DNA of 64,000 nucleotides, taken from Galbibacter sp. BG1 (GTDB taxonomy: Bacteria > Bacteroidota > Bacteroidia > Flavobacteriales > Flavobacteriaceae). Shown here piece after piece: positions 48,359-58,364 of this stretch (position 1 is the stretch's first letter; the number at the start of each line of letters is the position of its first letter). Made by a program: the position numbers and the translations under genes. The stretch is from assembly GCF_013391805.1 (NCBI RefSeq), contig NZ_CP058364.1:1178501-1242500 (forward strand). Reading direction: 5' to 3'. The notes under the pieces are model-generated. The model saw only the letters and a list, made by a program, of their open reading frames with translations, had not been told where the DNA came from and did not search any database.

Positions 48359-48541
48359 GAATAATTGATTTATACTGGGAAGGCTTTTTGGAGTGAATGA
48401 AACTACGGAAAGTGCCCGTTTATATATTTTTGAAAATTGTTATAAAATATCTGCTTATATTTCCCTTCGCCATGTAAAATCCCAAGCCTTTAAAGCTATT
48501 AATCCATTTTTATTGAAGGCCAAGCTTTTTTTGCTGAAATG

Positions 48542-49189
48542 TTATTGTTCCTTTTTAACCATCTTAGGTGTAGGCACTTCCTTTTCTGGTATCAAATTAA
48601 TTTCCAAAGCCTTGTAATCGAGTTTCCAACCAATTGCCTGCACCATGTTTTCGATCATTAAAACAGCATCCAAAGCTTCTTTTTTAGCAGATTCCAAAAG
48701 ACCGCTGTCCGGAATTTTTTTTAAAATATGTTCTTTAGCTTCGCTATTTATGGCAGAAAGATCTTCAGAACGAAACCAGTTGAAAAGTCCTTCTTGAATG
48801 TCGTAGTATTTTACATCTGGCTCTATGCTCAAGACCTCGGGTTCTGGAAAGGAGGAAAGTATAATTATTTTTGATTCGGGGTCGGCATGCATCTGGATTT
48901 TCTTTAAATCGAACCCTACGTTTACTTTTGCATTGATGATAAGTAGGGCCTTCTTTTTACTACTAATGAGTTTTAAAAAGCGCTCCCGTACGTTTTCATA
49001 TTGATATATTTCAGCAAATTCGCCTTCGACGGTAACCAACTTATATACGTTCCGAATCTTTTCTAAAAGGATAATGGATTGTTTTTCGGTACTTTCTGAA
49101 GAGCGTCGTTTCCAAAAAATTGAAACCAACCAATAAGTGCCCAAACCACCAAGTAATAACCCAATAAGTATTTCAACAAGATCATTCAT
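48542..49189 (-). CDS. DUF4230 family protein
   Basis: A 215-aa protein with one N-terminal membrane anchor (residues ~5-26) and a soluble domain: LVTVEGEFAEIYQY, LLIINAKVNVGFDLKKI, IIILSSFPEPEVLSIEPDVKYYD, matching DUF4230. Function unknown; the family is widespread. It is the last gene of the hemW transcript, overlapping the previous gene by 8 bp. Confidence 0.85.
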   Translation of the reverse strand: MNDLVEILIGLLLGGLGTYWLVSIFWKRRSSESTEKQSIILLEKIRNVYKLVTVEGEFAEIYQYENVRERFLKLISSKKKALLIINAKVNVGFDLKKIQMHADPESKIIILSSFPEPEVLSIEPDVKYYDIQEGLFNWFRSEDLSAINSEAKEHILKKIPDSGLLESAKKEALDAVLMIENMVQAIGWKLDYKALEINLIPEKEVPTPKMVKKEQ

Positions 49190-49538
49190 GCTTCCCTATC
49201 TTTCCTAAGTGTGTGTTTTTAAAATCATCGCTGTATTTTAACCCGTATCCAAACATTCTATCAAAACTAGCGTGGGCAAATAAAAGGATCCCAATAAACA
49301 AAAGTATTTCGCTATTTATAACAGCCCCCATAAAATACAAAATTAAGGTTACTCCCTTATGATGTAATAAATTATATGTGAAAGCTCCAGTTTTTTCAGA
49401 AAAAACGTACCCAATCATCCCGAGGTCTGGAGCAAAAAACAATCCCAAAAACCACCACCAACTTAACGATAGTTTGCTAAATAGGAACATCCCTAAAAGC
49501 ATCATAAAAAACTCCTCAATTTTCAAGCTTGTTTTCAA
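49182..49538 (-). CDS. DUF4260 family membrane protein
   Basis: A 118-aa membrane protein with three or four helices and the family pattern WWFLGLFFAPDLGMIGYVF, YNLLHHKGV, LFAHASFDRMFGYGLKYSDDFKNTHLGKIG. Function unknown. It overlaps the cyclase by 4 bp and DUF4230 by 8 bp. Confidence 0.85.
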   Translation of the reverse strand: MKTSLKIEEFFMMLLGMFLFSKLSLSWWWFLGLFFAPDLGMIGYVFSEKTGAFTYNLLHHKGVTLILYFMGAVINSEILLFIGILLFAHASFDRMFGYGLKYSDDFKNTHLGKIGKHE

Positions 49539-50287
49539 TTGTTTAAAATTTTATACAAAATAGGTTTGCTGGGAGAAGCATCGTTAACAAAAGAAGCAAT
49601 TTGTAAGTTTAAAATATAGCTGCCATCTAAAATATGACTTGGAACATAAATAAATTCTGTAATGGTGGCATCGGTTCTTTTTTCTTTGTAGAAATCCCAA
49701 AACGCTTTATGGGCTAGCAACCCGCCTTCGTCTTTTTCTTTGTCCACAGAGGGTAAATCGATTAAAAGGTGTTTTATTCCACATTCCCTTATAAAGATAG
49801 CCGTTTCTTCCAAAAGATAAGGCGGATTGGTATGGGAATATTGTTTGGTGGTTTTATCCAAGGTGTTTGGTAACGTTCTAATTACTAAAGCCCCTACCTC
49901 CTTATTACGTAACGCCGATTTTACTTGATTTTTGGTGATTACATAATCATCATTTAATTTTTGTGGGTGTACTGTAATTACTTCCGCAAGAAAGAAAAAC
50001 TGTTTTAAGCAATCGTTTATACTGTAGAACTTTTCGGTAATATGACCTACACATTCGGTATGCGTTCCATGTGCATGTGGATTAAAACAAATATTATTAA
50101 AATTGGTAGATGCCCCCGCTTTTACACTGCCAGTAAAATCTCCGTCTTTAACCGGAGAAATTTCAGGTTGTTGTACATACCAAGCGGTGGGATTGGTAAC
50201 ATCTCCCCTTAAAGCTATGGAAATATCCAAAGGATTGGCAAGGTCAATTTCGAGATTTTTATTTTTATGTTGAATACTGGTTTTCAT
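49535..50287 (-). CDS. Cyclase family protein (kynurenine formamidase-like)
   Basis: A 250-aa protein of the KynB-type cyclase fold. The metal-binding segment reads HAHGTHTECVGHI; the usual HxGTHxD has Glu where Asp is expected (GTHTE), so activity on N-formylkynurenine is uncertain. Other parts (GALVIRTLP, HLLIDLPSVDKEKDEGGLLAHKAFW) fit the family. It lies 13 bp after hemW. Confidence 0.85.
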   Translation of the reverse strand: MKTSIQHKNKNLEIDLANPLDISIALRGDVTNPTAWYVQQPEISPVKDGDFTGSVKAGASTNFNNICFNPHAHGTHTECVGHITEKFYSINDCLKQFFFLAEVITVHPQKLNDDYVITKNQVKSALRNKEVGALVIRTLPNTLDKTTKQYSHTNPPYLLEETAIFIRECGIKHLLIDLPSVDKEKDEGGLLAHKAFWDFYKEKRTDATITEFIYVPSHILDGSYILNLQIASFVNDASPSKPILYKILNN

Positions 50288-50300
50288 AACAGCGTATAAT

Positions 50301-51443
50301 TCACTTTAAATTTAACATAAAAAGATCGGATGCGATTCCATCTGCCAAGAATTTCCCCTTTTTGGTGGTTATAAGTATCGTTTCCTTCTCATTGGTTTTT
50401 AACGATAAAAGTCCTTCATTTAAATACTTTTCTGCTTGCTGAAGTAAGTATTTCTTATAATTTGATCCATGTTCTCGGGCAACTCTTTCCAGAGAAACCC
50501 CCCAAACGGTTCGCAAACCTGTCATTACAGCTTCGTTGTAACGATCTGTTTTACTCAACACCTCTATTTCATTGGGCAAAACATCTTCAGAAATCAATTT
50601 TAAATATCTAGAGTTGTTACTTACGTTCCAACTGCGGTTATCTCCATCGAAACTATGTGCAGAAGGGCCGATTCCAAGATATTTTTTCCCCAACCAATAG
50701 GCTGTGTTGTTTTTACTAAAAAAACCTTCTTTTCCAAAATTGGAAAGCTCATAATGAATGAAATTGTTGGCGGTTAAAGTATCAACCAAAATATCGAAAT
50801 GCTCTTGTGCCAGCGCATCGTCTACATCGTCTATAATGCCTTTTTCTATAAAACTTGCCAAAGCGGTTTTTGGCTCTACAGTTAAGGCATAACTAGAGAT
50901 GTGCGGAACATTAAAAGAAAGTGCTTTTTGGATGTTCTTTTTCCATTTCTCGGGTGTCATATGTTGAACACCATAAATAAGATCGATGGAAATATTATTG
51001 AAGTACCGTGTTGCTATTTCAAGGGAATGAATCGCTTCTTTGGCGCTATGTGCCCTGTTCATTAATTTTAAATCATCATCGAAGAAAGACTGAATGCCAA
51101 TACTCAACCTATTTACCCGAGATTCTGCCAAAGTAATGATTTTTTCTTTGCTAAGGTCGTCTGGGTTTGCTTCTAAGGTAATTTCTGGATCGGGTATGAC
51201 CTCAAAATGATTGTAAATGGTATCTATTAAAAACTTAATTTCCCCCACGTTAAGCACGCTGGGTGTTCCACCGCCAAAATAAATAGTCTCGATGGCTTCA
51301 TCTACTTCATCTTTTCTTAAAATCATCTCTTTGGCCAACGCCTGTACTATCTCATTTTTCTTTTTAAAAGAAGTTGAAAAATGAAAGTCACAATAAAAAC
51401 AAGCTTGTTTGCAAAAAGGGATATGAAGGTATATTCCAGCCAT
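50301..51443 (-). CDS. hemW: Radical SAM heme chaperone HemW
   Basis: A 380-aa radical SAM protein, the HemW heme-trafficking type. The N terminus YLHIPFCKQACFYCDF contains C-x3-C-x2-C plus the extra Phe-rich context of this family; YFGGGTPSVLN and a C-terminal domain (NRAHSAKEA, SSYALTVEPKTAL) are present. It is the first gene of a four-gene transcript (hemW-cyclase-DUF4260-DUF4230). Confidence 0.93.
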   Translation of the reverse strand: MAGIYLHIPFCKQACFYCDFHFSTSFKKKNEIVQALAKEMILRKDEVDEAIETIYFGGGTPSVLNVGEIKFLIDTIYNHFEVIPDPEITLEANPDDLSKEKIITLAESRVNRLSIGIQSFFDDDLKLMNRAHSAKEAIHSLEIATRYFNNISIDLIYGVQHMTPEKWKKNIQKALSFNVPHISSYALTVEPKTALASFIEKGIIDDVDDALAQEHFDILVDTLTANNFIHYELSNFGKEGFFSKNNTAYWLGKKYLGIGPSAHSFDGDNRSWNVSNNSRYLKLISEDVLPNEIEVLSKTDRYNEAVMTGLRTVWGVSLERVAREHGSNYKKYLLQQAEKYLNEGLLSLKTNEKETILITTKKGKFLADGIASDLFMLNLK

Positions 51444-51447
51444 TTTA

Positions 51448-51455
51448 CAAAAGTA
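51448..51455 (-). promoter_or_regulatory. -7 box for hemW
   Basis: TACTTTTG on the minus strand, just upstream of the hemW start. The 277 bp to the next gene on the plus strand shows nothing else. Confidence 0.5.
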
Positions 51456-51720
51456 TCACTTTGATATTACAATATTCATTACTGTTAAATCAATTTTTAA
51501 TTTAGGGTTTATAGCATTTAATTACTAAATTTATTTCGTTTTGAGTCATTATAGAGAATTCTATAGACATCTATCCCCAAAGTAGCGTAAGCCTACTTAC
51601 AAATCTACATTGAAAGTTTTTTTGGCACAGCTGGAAAAACTTCTAAGTCGGTATTGACAATAAGTCTTTAACCGCAAAAACCAATTTTTATAAAACAACC
51701 CAGCCGAAATACAACTTGTA

Positions 51721-52596
51721 ATGAAGTTGACTATTTTATCTGTACATTTCTACAAAGCATTTAAAAACGAGTGCACTGCATTGCTAATTCTAGTAATTGG
51801 TTTACTTACTACCACTGATAGTTTGGCTCAGCGGGTGTATGGAAACACACAACAAACTGCTGCCACTTCATTAGGCTCTGTGAATAATGCAGGTAGGGTT
51901 GTAGATGCCAATTACAACAATTTTTCAACCTTAAATGTAACCTTGAGCCTGCTTACTACTGGTATTGCCCAACAAAATGTTCGATTTACAGGAGCACTTA
52001 AACCAGCGCCTACATCGCCTTTAATAATACGGTTTGGTAGTGGCTCTTTGTTAGGAATAGGCAATAATACTACTATACAACGTACCAATGGCGGTATTAA
52101 CAATACTGTTGGAACTGCTTACACTCAACAATCTTTAATCGATTTAATAAACGCCAATTCCTCCAGCGGAGCTACCGAGGTTTCCATCCCTATTCCTGGG
52201 GAAAATATCGCCAGTGACGGATTGCGGCTTCGTATAAGCTCTGCTCTTGGCGTAGCATTATCTGCTCGCTTTTACTATGTGTTTTTTATTGCTCCTCCCA
52301 TATTATCTACTGCCTCCCTTTCGGTTTGCGATGGCAGTGACGGGACGCTTCAAATAACAAACTTTCAATCGGGATACACATACCGTTTATATGATAGCCT
52401 TACTGGTGGCAATCTCATAGCTTCAGGAAACACAAGCACCCTAACTTTTTCAGTAGAAAATCTATCCAGTGGCACTTATTATCTCGAAGCTGTTGAGGGA
52501 GGAACAGAATTTCTCTCATCACGAACGGCCTTCAACATAACTGTTTACCCCAAACCCGGCAATCCAGAAATAGAAATTAATAACCCAATAAATTAA
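51721..52596 (+). CDS. Secreted surface-type protein 1
   Basis: A 291-aa exported protein of unrecognised family. A long signal peptide (MKLTILSVHFYKAFKNEC ... SLAQ) is followed by a Ser/Thr/Asn-rich beta region (residues ~40-170) and an Ig-like module (LSVCDGSDGTLQITNF ... GTYYLEAVEGG). There is no T9SS C-terminal sorting signal. It is the first of three consecutive secreted genes. Confidence 0.7.
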   Translation: MKLTILSVHFYKAFKNECTALLILVIGLLTTTDSLAQRVYGNTQQTAATSLGSVNNAGRVVDANYNNFSTLNVTLSLLTTGIAQQNVRFTGALKPAPTSPLIIRFGSGSLLGIGNNTTIQRTNGGINNTVGTAYTQQSLIDLINANSSSGATEVSIPIPGENIASDGLRLRISSALGVALSARFYYVFFIAPPILSTASLSVCDGSDGTLQITNFQSGYTYRLYDSLTGGNLIASGNTSTLTFSVENLSSGTYYLEAVEGGTEFLSSRTAFNITVYPKPGNPEIEINNPIN

Positions 52597-52624
52597 AAAT
52601 TATAACCTTTTAAAATTCAATACA

Positions 52625-53515
52625 ATGAAAACGCTACACAAACACTCCATTCAAGTTCTAGTCGCATTTTTAACCTTATTTGTTTTTCAAGTAAATGCAC
52701 AAACACCTCCCAATCCCACAACCCCTATTTCCACCCCTACCGATTTGGATGTAGGGACCATTAGCAGTGGTGCCACAATGGTTACTGTTGTAGATGGTGC
52801 TGTACTTTTTTACAATCCAGCTACAAACGGTCCAAGTATTACCTTGCAAGCAAGTACCGATGATGGTAACGGAAACACTTTCTCTTCGTATGAATGGTAT
52901 ACTGTGGCAGAAGATGATACAGAAACCGTGGTAGCCGGAGAAACAGCCGCTTCTTTAAGCTTAACTTCCTTGGCACCTGGTTACCATAAATACAGGGTGT
53001 ATGGTTTGGCAGATTTTGGAGGCGGAACTATTACTTGTCAGTCCGACGAATACCAAGACATCATTCTATTTGTGCTATCACCTTTAACGGTGGAAACTAC
53101 GGCAAACTTAAACGGTAACCCACAAGAATTCTGTACCAACGATTTGCCCGCAACTCCAATTAACCTGTCGGTAAGCGATATTACTGCCGATTACTCTGCC
53201 AACACTAATGGATACGCTAACCCAGCTGGAAGTGATTTTGAGGTTACCTATGCTTGGTTTGCTGTAAGCGGAGGCGATACCACCAATCCTATCAATCTAA
53301 GCAATACTACCGATAATTATGACGTAACCCTTACCGACCCGGGAACATATACTTTTTATGTTGAAGTGGAATATACCGTAAAAACCGACGACGCATCGAG
53401 AGACTATGTTACCTATGTTGGCAATGTGGAAGATGGAACAGGAAATCCGTTTGAAGTTACTATAAATGAAGTTCCTGGCGCACCAACACTTACCATTGGC
53501 GCTGTTACCGAATAA
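52625..53515 (+). CDS. Secreted surface-type protein 2 (Ig-like)
   Basis: A 296-aa secreted protein with signal peptide (cleavage after VNAQ) and acidic, Thr-rich Ig-like modules of about 100-130 residues each (SSYEWYTVAEDDTETVVAG; DFEVTYAWFAVSGGD...YTFYVEVEYTV). It lacks a sorting domain and lies 28 bp after the first gene. The three proteins may assemble into one surface structure; that is an inference from order alone. Confidence 0.72.
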   Translation: MKTLHKHSIQVLVAFLTLFVFQVNAQTPPNPTTPISTPTDLDVGTISSGATMVTVVDGAVLFYNPATNGPSITLQASTDDGNGNTFSSYEWYTVAEDDTETVVAGETAASLSLTSLAPGYHKYRVYGLADFGGGTITCQSDEYQDIILFVLSPLTVETTANLNGNPQEFCTNDLPATPINLSVSDITADYSANTNGYANPAGSDFEVTYAWFAVSGGDTTNPINLSNTTDNYDVTLTDPGTYTFYVEVEYTVKTDDASRDYVTYVGNVEDGTGNPFEVTINEVPGAPTLTIGAVTE

Positions 53516-53584
53516 TTCGAATATTCTAGATTTTAACTTGTAGAAAACAAACAAGCGAGACATACAATGCTATAAATAAATAAG

Positions 53585-54769
53585 GTGCCTTATTCATTTA
53601 ACCATACAAAAGCCTTTGGGTATTTGTTACTATTTCTGGTATGCTTTTATGCGAAAAGCTACACCCAAAACAGTAACGAACCCATTGTTTTAACTCCCGG
53701 AAGTACGTTGACCATAAATGCTTTTTCCGAAGGAGCCACTGGTTATGTGTGGTTACGAAACAATACTGTGATTGAAAATTATACTGAAAGCAGCTATTTG
53801 GTAACCAAAGATGGTTCGTATGCAGCTATTGCCTATAACGACCAGGATTGTACATCAGAAATTTCTGACACCATTCGCGTTCTATTTGTTGAAGATGATG
53901 AAGAAGAACCTGATGACCCCATATTTGGAGTGCAATATTTCTGCGGAAGGGCTTCGCCTACCTTAATGGATATAGAAACCTATAACGAAAATATTGTGTG
54001 GTTTTCTTCTGAAGATATTACTGAAAGTTTGCCCGCTACAACCGTATTGGAAGAAGGGAGGACCTATTACGGAGTTAATCCTGAAACCAATACGAAGTTC
54101 AATGTAGAAGTGTTTTTAGATTATTGTATTGATTTTGCTATTCAGAAGGAAGTAGACCGTGCTCGAGTGTCCAAAGGTGAGCAGGTGACATTCACCATAA
54201 CCTTAACCAATACTTCTGGTATTGATGGAAAAGACATCATGGTTACCGATAAATTGCCATCGGGTTTTGAATACGTAAACCATACAACCAACATAGGAAC
54301 TTATAATAGTACCTCTGGTATATGGGAAATTCAAGACTTTAACAATGAGGAAATGGCTGTACTGAAAATTCTGGTAAAGGTAGCCGATATTGGAAGCTAC
54401 TTGAACACGGCAACCTTAGAATATTCTTCCCCTGAAGATTTTATTACTGAAAATAATGTCGCCGAAGCGGAAGTTTTCCCGAACTGCCTAAACATTTACA
54501 ATATCCTTACACCAAATAATGATGGCAAAAACGACACATTCACCATAGCGTGTATTGAAGATTACCCTAATAACAAGCTTCAAATATTCAATAGAAATGG
54601 AAGTTTGGTTTATTCCAAAAATGGATACCGTAACAGTTGGGATGGTGTTGCAAGTGTTAAAGGGGTTGTTAATAGAGATGGCAAATTGCCTAGTGGCGTA
54701 TATTATTATGTGTTGGAGTTAGATGAAAACACCAAAGCAATGACAGGCTGGCTATACATCGCATATTAA
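53585..54769 (+). CDS. T9SS type B sorting-domain protein with DUF11-like repeat
   Basis: A 394-aa secreted protein. After a signal peptide (FLVCFYAKSYTQ) come an Ig-like region (SEGATGYVWLRNN), a DUF11-type beta domain (residues ~195-290, VTFTITLTNTSGIDGKDIMV, LPSGFEYVNHT) and a C-terminal gliding-motility-type domain (NILTPNNDGKNDTFTI ... PSGVYYYVLELDENTKAMTGWLYI). This C-terminal domain is the type IX export/anchoring signal. The start is GTG 53585, since the signal peptide begins there. It ends 6 bp from the convergent pdeM. Confidence 0.87.
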   Translation: MPYSFNHTKAFGYLLLFLVCFYAKSYTQNSNEPIVLTPGSTLTINAFSEGATGYVWLRNNTVIENYTESSYLVTKDGSYAAIAYNDQDCTSEISDTIRVLFVEDDEEEPDDPIFGVQYFCGRASPTLMDIETYNENIVWFSSEDITESLPATTVLEEGRTYYGVNPETNTKFNVEVFLDYCIDFAIQKEVDRARVSKGEQVTFTITLTNTSGIDGKDIMVTDKLPSGFEYVNHTTNIGTYNSTSGIWEIQDFNNEEMAVLKILVKVADIGSYLNTATLEYSSPEDFITENNVAEAEVFPNCLNIYNILTPNNDGKNDTFTIACIEDYPNNKLQIFNRNGSLVYSKNGYRNSWDGVASVKGVVNRDGKLPSGVYYYVLELDENTKAMTGWLYIAY

Positions 54770-54775
54770 TTGAAA

Positions 54776-55414
54776 TCACCCAGAAACCAAAATAACCTCA
54801 TCGGGGGTAACGGCAAAAACTTTGTCTTTTTTGGTCGGTTTTAGGCTAAAATTGCCAGTAAAATCGCCAAAAGCAGGTAATATAAGTTGATTTTCGGTTT
54901 GGTAAAAGCAGGGCAATTTCAGTTTCTGTCTTCCGGGGCCTTTTAAATGAATTCCCGGATGTACATGTCCGCAAATATTAAAAACGCCTTCTGCTTCTTC
55001 AGGATGGTGTGTAAGAAAAAATGAGTTTGATTGCCAGTCTTCCATCAATAAAATATCTAAGTTTTTAAACTTTTCTTCAGCAATAATATCGTGGTTTCCT
55101 TTTATTAAAATCAGTTTTGCGGAAACTTCGCTGCACCAATCTTCAAAATATAGCCACTCTTTATTGATTTTACTATGGAAAAGGTCTCCCAAAAAACTGA
55201 TTGTTTTCGGTTTAAAATATTCAATTAGCTTATCCAGATTAAAATAGTTTTTATGCATTGTTTTTAGCGGAATGGCAATCCCTTCTTTTCTAAAATGCGT
55301 GGCTTTGCCTAAGTGCACATCGGCGATGAGCAACATTTCTTTCTCCTGCCAATACGCCCCGCCCAAGGGGTGCAAAACAAAATGATTATTTCTAATTTCG
55401 ATGGTTTGGGTCAT
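54776..55414 (-). CDS. pdeM: Ligase-associated DNA damage response endonuclease PdeM
   Basis: A 212-aa metallophosphoesterase of the PdeM type. The five metal-binding blocks are visible: LLIADVHLGK, FLGDLFHS, KGNHD, FFLTHHPE and NICGHVHPG. PdeM is part of a DNA repair set with a DEXH helicase and DNA ligase. In this window the helicase lies about 6.5 kb away with unrelated genes in between. It is 3 bp after the FdhF-type gene. Confidence 0.93.
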   Translation of the reverse strand: MTQTIEIRNNHFVLHPLGGAYWQEKEMLLIADVHLGKATHFRKEGIAIPLKTMHKNYFNLDKLIEYFKPKTISFLGDLFHSKINKEWLYFEDWCSEVSAKLILIKGNHDIIAEEKFKNLDILLMEDWQSNSFFLTHHPEEAEGVFNICGHVHPGIHLKGPGRQKLKLPCFYQTENQLILPAFGDFTGNFSLKPTKKDKVFAVTPDEVILVSG

Positions 55415-55417
55415 AAA

Positions 55418-57724
55418 CTACACTACCGATTTTTCTACGGTTACTTTAATGGATTTGCTAATGGGCGTATAGCTTTTGTCGGCATAACGATTGTAAGGCA
55501 CCAACACATTGGTTTCTGGAAAATAGGCCGCCAAATTACCTTTCGGAATTTTATGCGGAACCACTAAAAACTGCAATGCTTCGCGCCGCTTTCCGTCGTA
55601 ATTACTTATTAGATTTACTTTTTCCAAACGCTCTACTCCAATCTTTTTCATGTCGGAAGGATGCATAAAAACCACCCTTCGCTCATTGTAAACCCCACGA
55701 TACCTATCATTGAGTCCGTACACAGTGGTGTTGAACTGGTCGTGAGAACGTATGGTCATCAACAAAAATTCGTCTTCTACCAATTCATGCTCGGGAAGCT
55801 CGCAATTACTAAACTGTGCTTTTCCTTCTGGCAAGTGGCTAAAATCAAGTTCGCGCACATTGTTTGGCAAGTAAAAGCCACCTTCTTTGCTATTTTCCTC
55901 CACTTTCTTAAAAGAAGGGAGCACCTCACTCATTTTATTCCGTATTTCGGAATAATTACTACTTAACCCTAACCAATCTACTGAATGTTTGCCTTTAAAA
56001 TAAGCGTTGGCAATGCCCCCGATAATCTCTGGTTCACTCTTTAACCAATCGGAAGCCGGTTCGAGAACGCCACGGGTTCTGTGTACTTTCCCCATGCTAT
56101 TTTCAACGGTAAGAAAACGAAGTTCGCCATCTTTTTTGTCGTGTTCAGACCTTCCCAAAGTGGGTAAGATTAGTGCTTTCTTTCCTGTAATAAGGTGCGA
56201 ACGATTTAATTTCGTGCTTATCTGTACGGTAAGATTGCAATTTTGAAATGCTTCTGCGGTGTAATAGGTATCTGAAGCTGCCGAAACAAAATTTCCGCCA
56301 AGGCCTACAAATACTTTAGCATTCCCTTCATGCATAGCTTCCATGGCGCGAACGGTATCGTAGCCTTCTTCAATCGGCGGTGTGAATTTAAATACTTCCG
56401 CTATTCTTTCATTTAAATCTTCATTTACAAAATGCATGATACCCACAGAACGGTCGCCCTGAACATTGCTATGCCCACGAACAGGACAAGTACCGGCGCC
56501 GGGCTTGCCCAAACTGCCCTTCAGCAATAATAAATTTACACACTCTTTTATGTTTTCCACCCCATTTTTGTGCTGAGTAAGGCCCATGGCCCAACAAACA
56601 ATAATTTTTTTATTCTTCGCCAATAGCGCCACAGTTTGGTTAATAACATCTTCGGAAACTCCGCAGCGTGCTAATAATTCTTCTTCTGAAAAAGAAGCTA
56701 AATGGGAAAGAAAAGAGGTGTAACCAACAGTAAACTTATCAATAAAAGAATGGTCGAAAACGGAGGGGTCCTTTTCTGCTAAAACAGCTAATTTCTTCAT
56801 AATTAGCTTTAAAAGCGCCACATCTTCATTGATTTTAATAGGGATATGTACATCGCTAATGGCGGTTCCAGAAGTAAGAACGCCGCCAACGGATTGCGGA
56901 TTTTTAAACCGAACCAAGCCTGCTTCTTCCAACGGATTTATACTTACAATCTTTCCACCGTTCTGCTTGCATTTTTCCAGTGCCGACAACATTCTTGGGT
57001 GATTGGTACCCGGATTCTGACCCAGAATAAGAACAACCTCAGCCTCATAAAAATCTTCCAACTTTACCGAACCTTTGCCTATTCCCAAGGTCTCACCGAG
57101 GGCAACGCCACTGGATTCGTGGCACATATTCGAGCAATCCGGCAAATTGTTGGTGCCAAAAGCACGGGCGAACATTCCGTATAAAAAAGCCGCTTCATTG
57201 CTAGACCGACCAGAGGTATAAAAAATGGCTCCGTTAGGGTTATTTAATTGATCAAGTTCTTCTGCGATAATTTCAAAAGCCTTTTCCCAAGAGATGGGTT
57301 GGTAGTGCGAGCTTCCTTCCGCTAAAAACATGGGTGCTTCAATACGACCGCTTTTACCAATCTCGTAGTCGCTCCAGCGCGATAATTCTTCTACGGAATA
57401 CTTTTGAAAAAATGCTGCATCTACGCGTTTGGTGGTAGCTTCTTCTGCCAATGCTTTTGCACCATTTTCGCAATACTCTCCCAGTTTAGAACGGTTTTCT
57501 GGGTCTGGCCAAGCACAACTTGGGCAATCAAAACCTTCTTTTTGATTCATTTTTGCCAAAGCTTGAAAAGAACGGGCAACCCCCATTTCCTTAAAACTGT
57601 GCTCCAAAGCTACTTTAACGCCCAACATCCCCGCCGCATAGCTGGTTGGCGCTTTTAATTCTATCCCCGTGAATTTTATTTCACTTTCTGGGGATACTTT
57701 TCTGGAAGTGTGGTTTGTTTTCAT
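55418..57724 (-). CDS. FdhF/YdeP family molybdopterin oxidoreductase
   Basis: A 768-aa molybdopterin-dependent oxidoreductase of the FdhF/YdeP type. The N terminus has a cysteine pair in FDCPSCAWPDP, the molybdopterin region has ALGETLGIGKGS, GQNPGTNHPRM and TCPVRGHSNVQGDR, and the C-terminal MPT domain ends with NVLVPYNRYAD. Formate or other small-molecule oxidation is the family range; the substrate is undefined. No Tat signal is visible, so it is probably cytoplasmic. It forms a close unit with pdeM. Confidence 0.88.
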   Translation of the reverse strand: MKTNHTSRKVSPESEIKFTGIELKAPTSYAAGMLGVKVALEHSFKEMGVARSFQALAKMNQKEGFDCPSCAWPDPENRSKLGEYCENGAKALAEEATTKRVDAAFFQKYSVEELSRWSDYEIGKSGRIEAPMFLAEGSSHYQPISWEKAFEIIAEELDQLNNPNGAIFYTSGRSSNEAAFLYGMFARAFGTNNLPDCSNMCHESSGVALGETLGIGKGSVKLEDFYEAEVVLILGQNPGTNHPRMLSALEKCKQNGGKIVSINPLEEAGLVRFKNPQSVGGVLTSGTAISDVHIPIKINEDVALLKLIMKKLAVLAEKDPSVFDHSFIDKFTVGYTSFLSHLASFSEEELLARCGVSEDVINQTVALLAKNKKIIVCWAMGLTQHKNGVENIKECVNLLLLKGSLGKPGAGTCPVRGHSNVQGDRSVGIMHFVNEDLNERIAEVFKFTPPIEEGYDTVRAMEAMHEGNAKVFVGLGGNFVSAASDTYYTAEAFQNCNLTVQISTKLNRSHLITGKKALILPTLGRSEHDKKDGELRFLTVENSMGKVHRTRGVLEPASDWLKSEPEIIGGIANAYFKGKHSVDWLGLSSNYSEIRNKMSEVLPSFKKVEENSKEGGFYLPNNVRELDFSHLPEGKAQFSNCELPEHELVEDEFLLMTIRSHDQFNTTVYGLNDRYRGVYNERRVVFMHPSDMKKIGVERLEKVNLISNYDGKRREALQFLVVPHKIPKGNLAAYFPETNVLVPYNRYADKSYTPISKSIKVTVEKSVV

Positions 57725-57849
57725 TTTTCAGAGATTTTATGGTTCTCATTCATTCTTCTATTTCATTTATATCTTTTCAGAAAACTTTATTATAAGATTG
57801 AGGTAAAAACCAAAGGATTTTACCTCAGTTCTTTGTTGTAAAGCTTTAT

Positions 57850-58356
57850 TTATTCTGGTGGTTTTACCATTTCCCAAGTCGGATAGATTATAGAATCCTT
57901 TATTTTCGCTAAATTCTTTTCACAAACTATTTTTCCTATATAGTTAAAAAGTTTTAAATCATTTTCATTCCATTCGATTGTGAAATCTACCAAAGAATCA
58001 GCTACTTTTCCATTTCTCTTAATTAAAAGAGCAGTCATTCCTCGTGTAGGGTTTATTTCTCTCTCGTTTCTTTTTTTGGGGTTAATATTTCTAATTAATT
58101 CATTTAAGTCTTTTAGTTCGTTGTGATTTAATTGTCTAGTGTAATTTCCATACTCATTGCGAATCTTTCCGTTAACAAATATTGAGTCATTCTTTATAAG
58201 CAAGTTATCGTAAGAATCTGATTTACAATTTTCATTAAGGAAAAAGGTTTTAAGTAAGACATTTGAAATTCCGATTTCTAAAGAGTTCGTTTTTTTAAAA
58301 CTCAAAAAAGTGTTTGTAATCAAAACGAATGCTATTAAAATTTTTATTTGTTTCAT
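57850..58356 (-). CDS. Secreted hypothetical protein
   Basis: A 168-aa protein not recognised. An N-terminal hydrophobic segment (KILIAFVLITNTFLSF) suggests export. The rest is lysine/asparagine-rich with a DLNELIRNINPKKRN helix and a short beta stretch (MTALLIKRNGKVADSL). Its start lies 9 bp inside the left repeat boundary of the restriction cassette region. Confidence 0.55.
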   Translation of the reverse strand: MKQIKILIAFVLITNTFLSFKKTNSLEIGISNVLLKTFFLNENCKSDSYDNLLIKNDSIFVNGKIRNEYGNYTRQLNHNELKDLNELIRNINPKKRNEREINPTRGMTALLIKRNGKVADSLVDFTIEWNENDLKLFNYIGKIVCEKNLAKIKDSIIYPTWEMVKPPE

Positions 58357-58364
58357 GATGTTTT

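Noticed and set aside
48393-48617. 74-codon open frame downstream of DUF4230
   Set aside because: No family similarity or start context; it overlaps the end of the DUF4230 gene on the other strand.
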